In this document: positions 6,155-6,997 of the stretch, in pieces
Layout: each line of letters begins with the position of its first letter
Position numbering within the stretch: position 1 is the first letter of the stretch
Assembly: GCA_003661185.1 (NCBI GenBank)
Contig: QMVQ01000082.1
Span: 1 to 6,997, forward strand
Origin: Candidatus Alkanophagales archaeon
GTDB lineage: Archaea > Halobacteriota > Syntropharchaeia > Alkanophagales > B39-G2
Direction of reading: 5' to 3'
Length of the DNA stretch: 6,997 nt
Notes under the pieces: model-generated
What the model was told of the DNA's origin: nothing
What the model saw: only the letters and a program-made list of their open reading frames with translations
The model's database searches: none
Program-made: the position numbers and the translations under genes

Positions 6155-6997
6155 CTAGCTCCTTTCCAAGTTTTTTAAAAACCTCTCTATTCTCGCAAGC
6201 GCCTCATTGATGTTCTGTTGCGACGTTGCGTAAGAACATCTTATATAGCCCTCGCCGCACTCGCCGAAGACATTTCCAGGAACCACGACGACACCCTCCT
6301 TCAAAAGCAGGCGCTCCACGAATTCTTCAGAAGAAAGTCCCGTGCCTTCTATGGACGGGAAAATATAAAATGCCCCTTTCGGCTCAAAGCAGTCTAAACC
6401 AACGTCTCTAAGCCCTTTTAGTATGAGACGCCGTCTTCTGTCGTATTCTTCTACCATCTCACGCACGTATTTCTCACCGGCGCTTAGAGCTTCGATGGCG
6501 GCGACCTGCGCAGTCACGGGCGCGCAGAGCATCGTGTATTGATGAATCTTCATCATCGCCTCTATGATGTCAGCGTTTCCGGCGGCGAAGCCCAGCCGCC
6601 AGCCAGTCATCGCATACGCCTTCGAGAAACCGTTCAGCAGGATCGTGCGCTCCTTCATGCCTTCAAGCGAAGAGAAGCACGTGTGCTTTCCTTCGTAAGT
6701 CAGAAGCCCGTAAATCTCGTCAGAAATGACGAGGATATCATGCTCATTTACAACGTCCGCAATCTCTTCCAAGTCTTTTTTCTTCATTATGGCGCCTGTT
6801 GGATTGTTCGGATAATTCAGAATCAAAGCTTTCGTCCTCTCAGTTATTTTCGCCTCTAAGCTCTCGGCAGTCAGCCTGAACTCGTCAGCCTCGCGCGTCT
6901 CGACGGTCACGGGCATCCCGCCGGCGAAGACCACGCACGGCGCGTAAGAGACGTAGGAAGGCTCGTGAATCAGCACTTCGTCACCGGGGTTCACGAC
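6155..6997 (-). CDS. PLP-dependent class I/II aminotransferase, 5' end outside window
   Basis: Fold-type I aminotransferase exchanging an amino group between an amino acid and a 2-oxoacid, cytoplasmic. The visible 280 residues are the C-terminal part of a protein that is normally about 380-400 residues, so roughly 100 are missing. The frame is already open at the window edge; GTG at 6994 is an internal valine codon, not the start. Motifs in order: NPGDEVLIHEPSYVSY, NYPNNPTGA (substrate/PLP region), SDEIYGLLTY (Asp and Tyr contacting PLP), NGFSKAYAMTGWRLGF with the Schiff-base lysine at 6622-6620, and YIRCSYA with the carboxylate-binding arginine. It closely resembles archaeal AspC-like enzymes, whose substrate specificity (aspartate, alanine, aromatic) is hard to predict. 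Its stop is 12 bases before porC, so it is probably the upstream member of the same transcript. That would suit alanine/pyruvate exchange, but this is inference. Confidence 0.95.
   Translation of the reverse strand, partial: VVNPGDEVLIHEPSYVSYAPCVVFAGGMPVTVETREADEFRLTAESLEAKITERTKALILNYPNNPTGAIMKKKDLEEIADVVNEHDILVISDEIYGLLTYEGKHTCFSSLEGMKERTILLNGFSKAYAMTGWRLGFAAGNADIIEAMMKIHQYTMLCAPVTAQVAAIEALSAGEKYVREMVEEYDRRRRLILKGLRDVGLDCFEPKGAFYIFPSIEGTGLSSEEFVERLLLKEGVVVVPGNVFGECGEGYIRCSYATSQQNINEALARIERFLKNLERS

Noticed and set aside
1..6997. CRISPR arrays, tRNA or rRNA genes, insertion sequences, attachment sites
   Set aside because: No direct-repeat series, tRNA-like folds, transposase motifs or terminal repeats were seen; nearly all bases are accounted for by conserved coding sequence.

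Overview
The window is a compact, single-direction block of an archaeal genome. Six genes all lie on the minus strand, so transcription runs from high to low coordinates. No gap between genes exceeds about 45 bases, and the two outer genes run off the window. An anaerobic euryarchaeote is suggested by four things: a four-subunit pyruvate:ferredoxin oxidoreductase in the order gamma-delta-alpha-beta, a fused ADP-forming acyl-CoA synthetase, a coenzyme F420 hydrogenase/dehydrogenase beta-subunit (FrhB/FdhB) family protein, and ribosome binding sites of the GGAGGTGAT type in front of GTG and TTG starts. An Archaeoglobales, methanogen or ANME/Syntrophoarchaea-like lineage fits, but the lineage cannot be fixed from this sequence alone.

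Layout in transcription order: (1) the C-terminal three quarters of a class I/II PLP aminotransferase (6997-6155, its start lies outside the window); (2) porC, gamma subunit (6142-5591); (3) porD, two-[4Fe-4S] delta subunit (5546-5265, TTG start); (4) porA, alpha subunit (5250-4072); (5) porB, TPP-binding beta subunit (4047-3106, GTG start); (6) an FrhB/FdhB-family flavo-iron-sulfur protein (3092-2010); (7) a fused alpha-beta ADP-forming acetyl/acyl-CoA synthetase (1971-1, missing only its last few dozen residues). Aminotransferase and synthetase are the partial genes, so five are complete.

Taken together the genes form a plausible pathway: amino acid to 2-oxoacid (aminotransferase), 2-oxoacid plus CoA to acyl-CoA plus CO2 and reduced ferredoxin (Por), then acyl-CoA plus ADP and phosphate to acid plus ATP (synthetase). 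The FrhB-like protein sits directly after porB, where some methanogens carry the PorE/PorF ferredoxin-like proteins. It could connect the Por electrons to coenzyme F420. That link is the most interesting inference here; it rests on gene position and family membership, not on direct evidence. All steps are reversible in principle, so the same genes could serve acetate assimilation and alanine synthesis.

No RNA gene, mobile element, CRISPR array, operon promoter or U-rich terminator is visible. The plus strand has several long open frames, but all are antisense shadows of the minus-strand genes.
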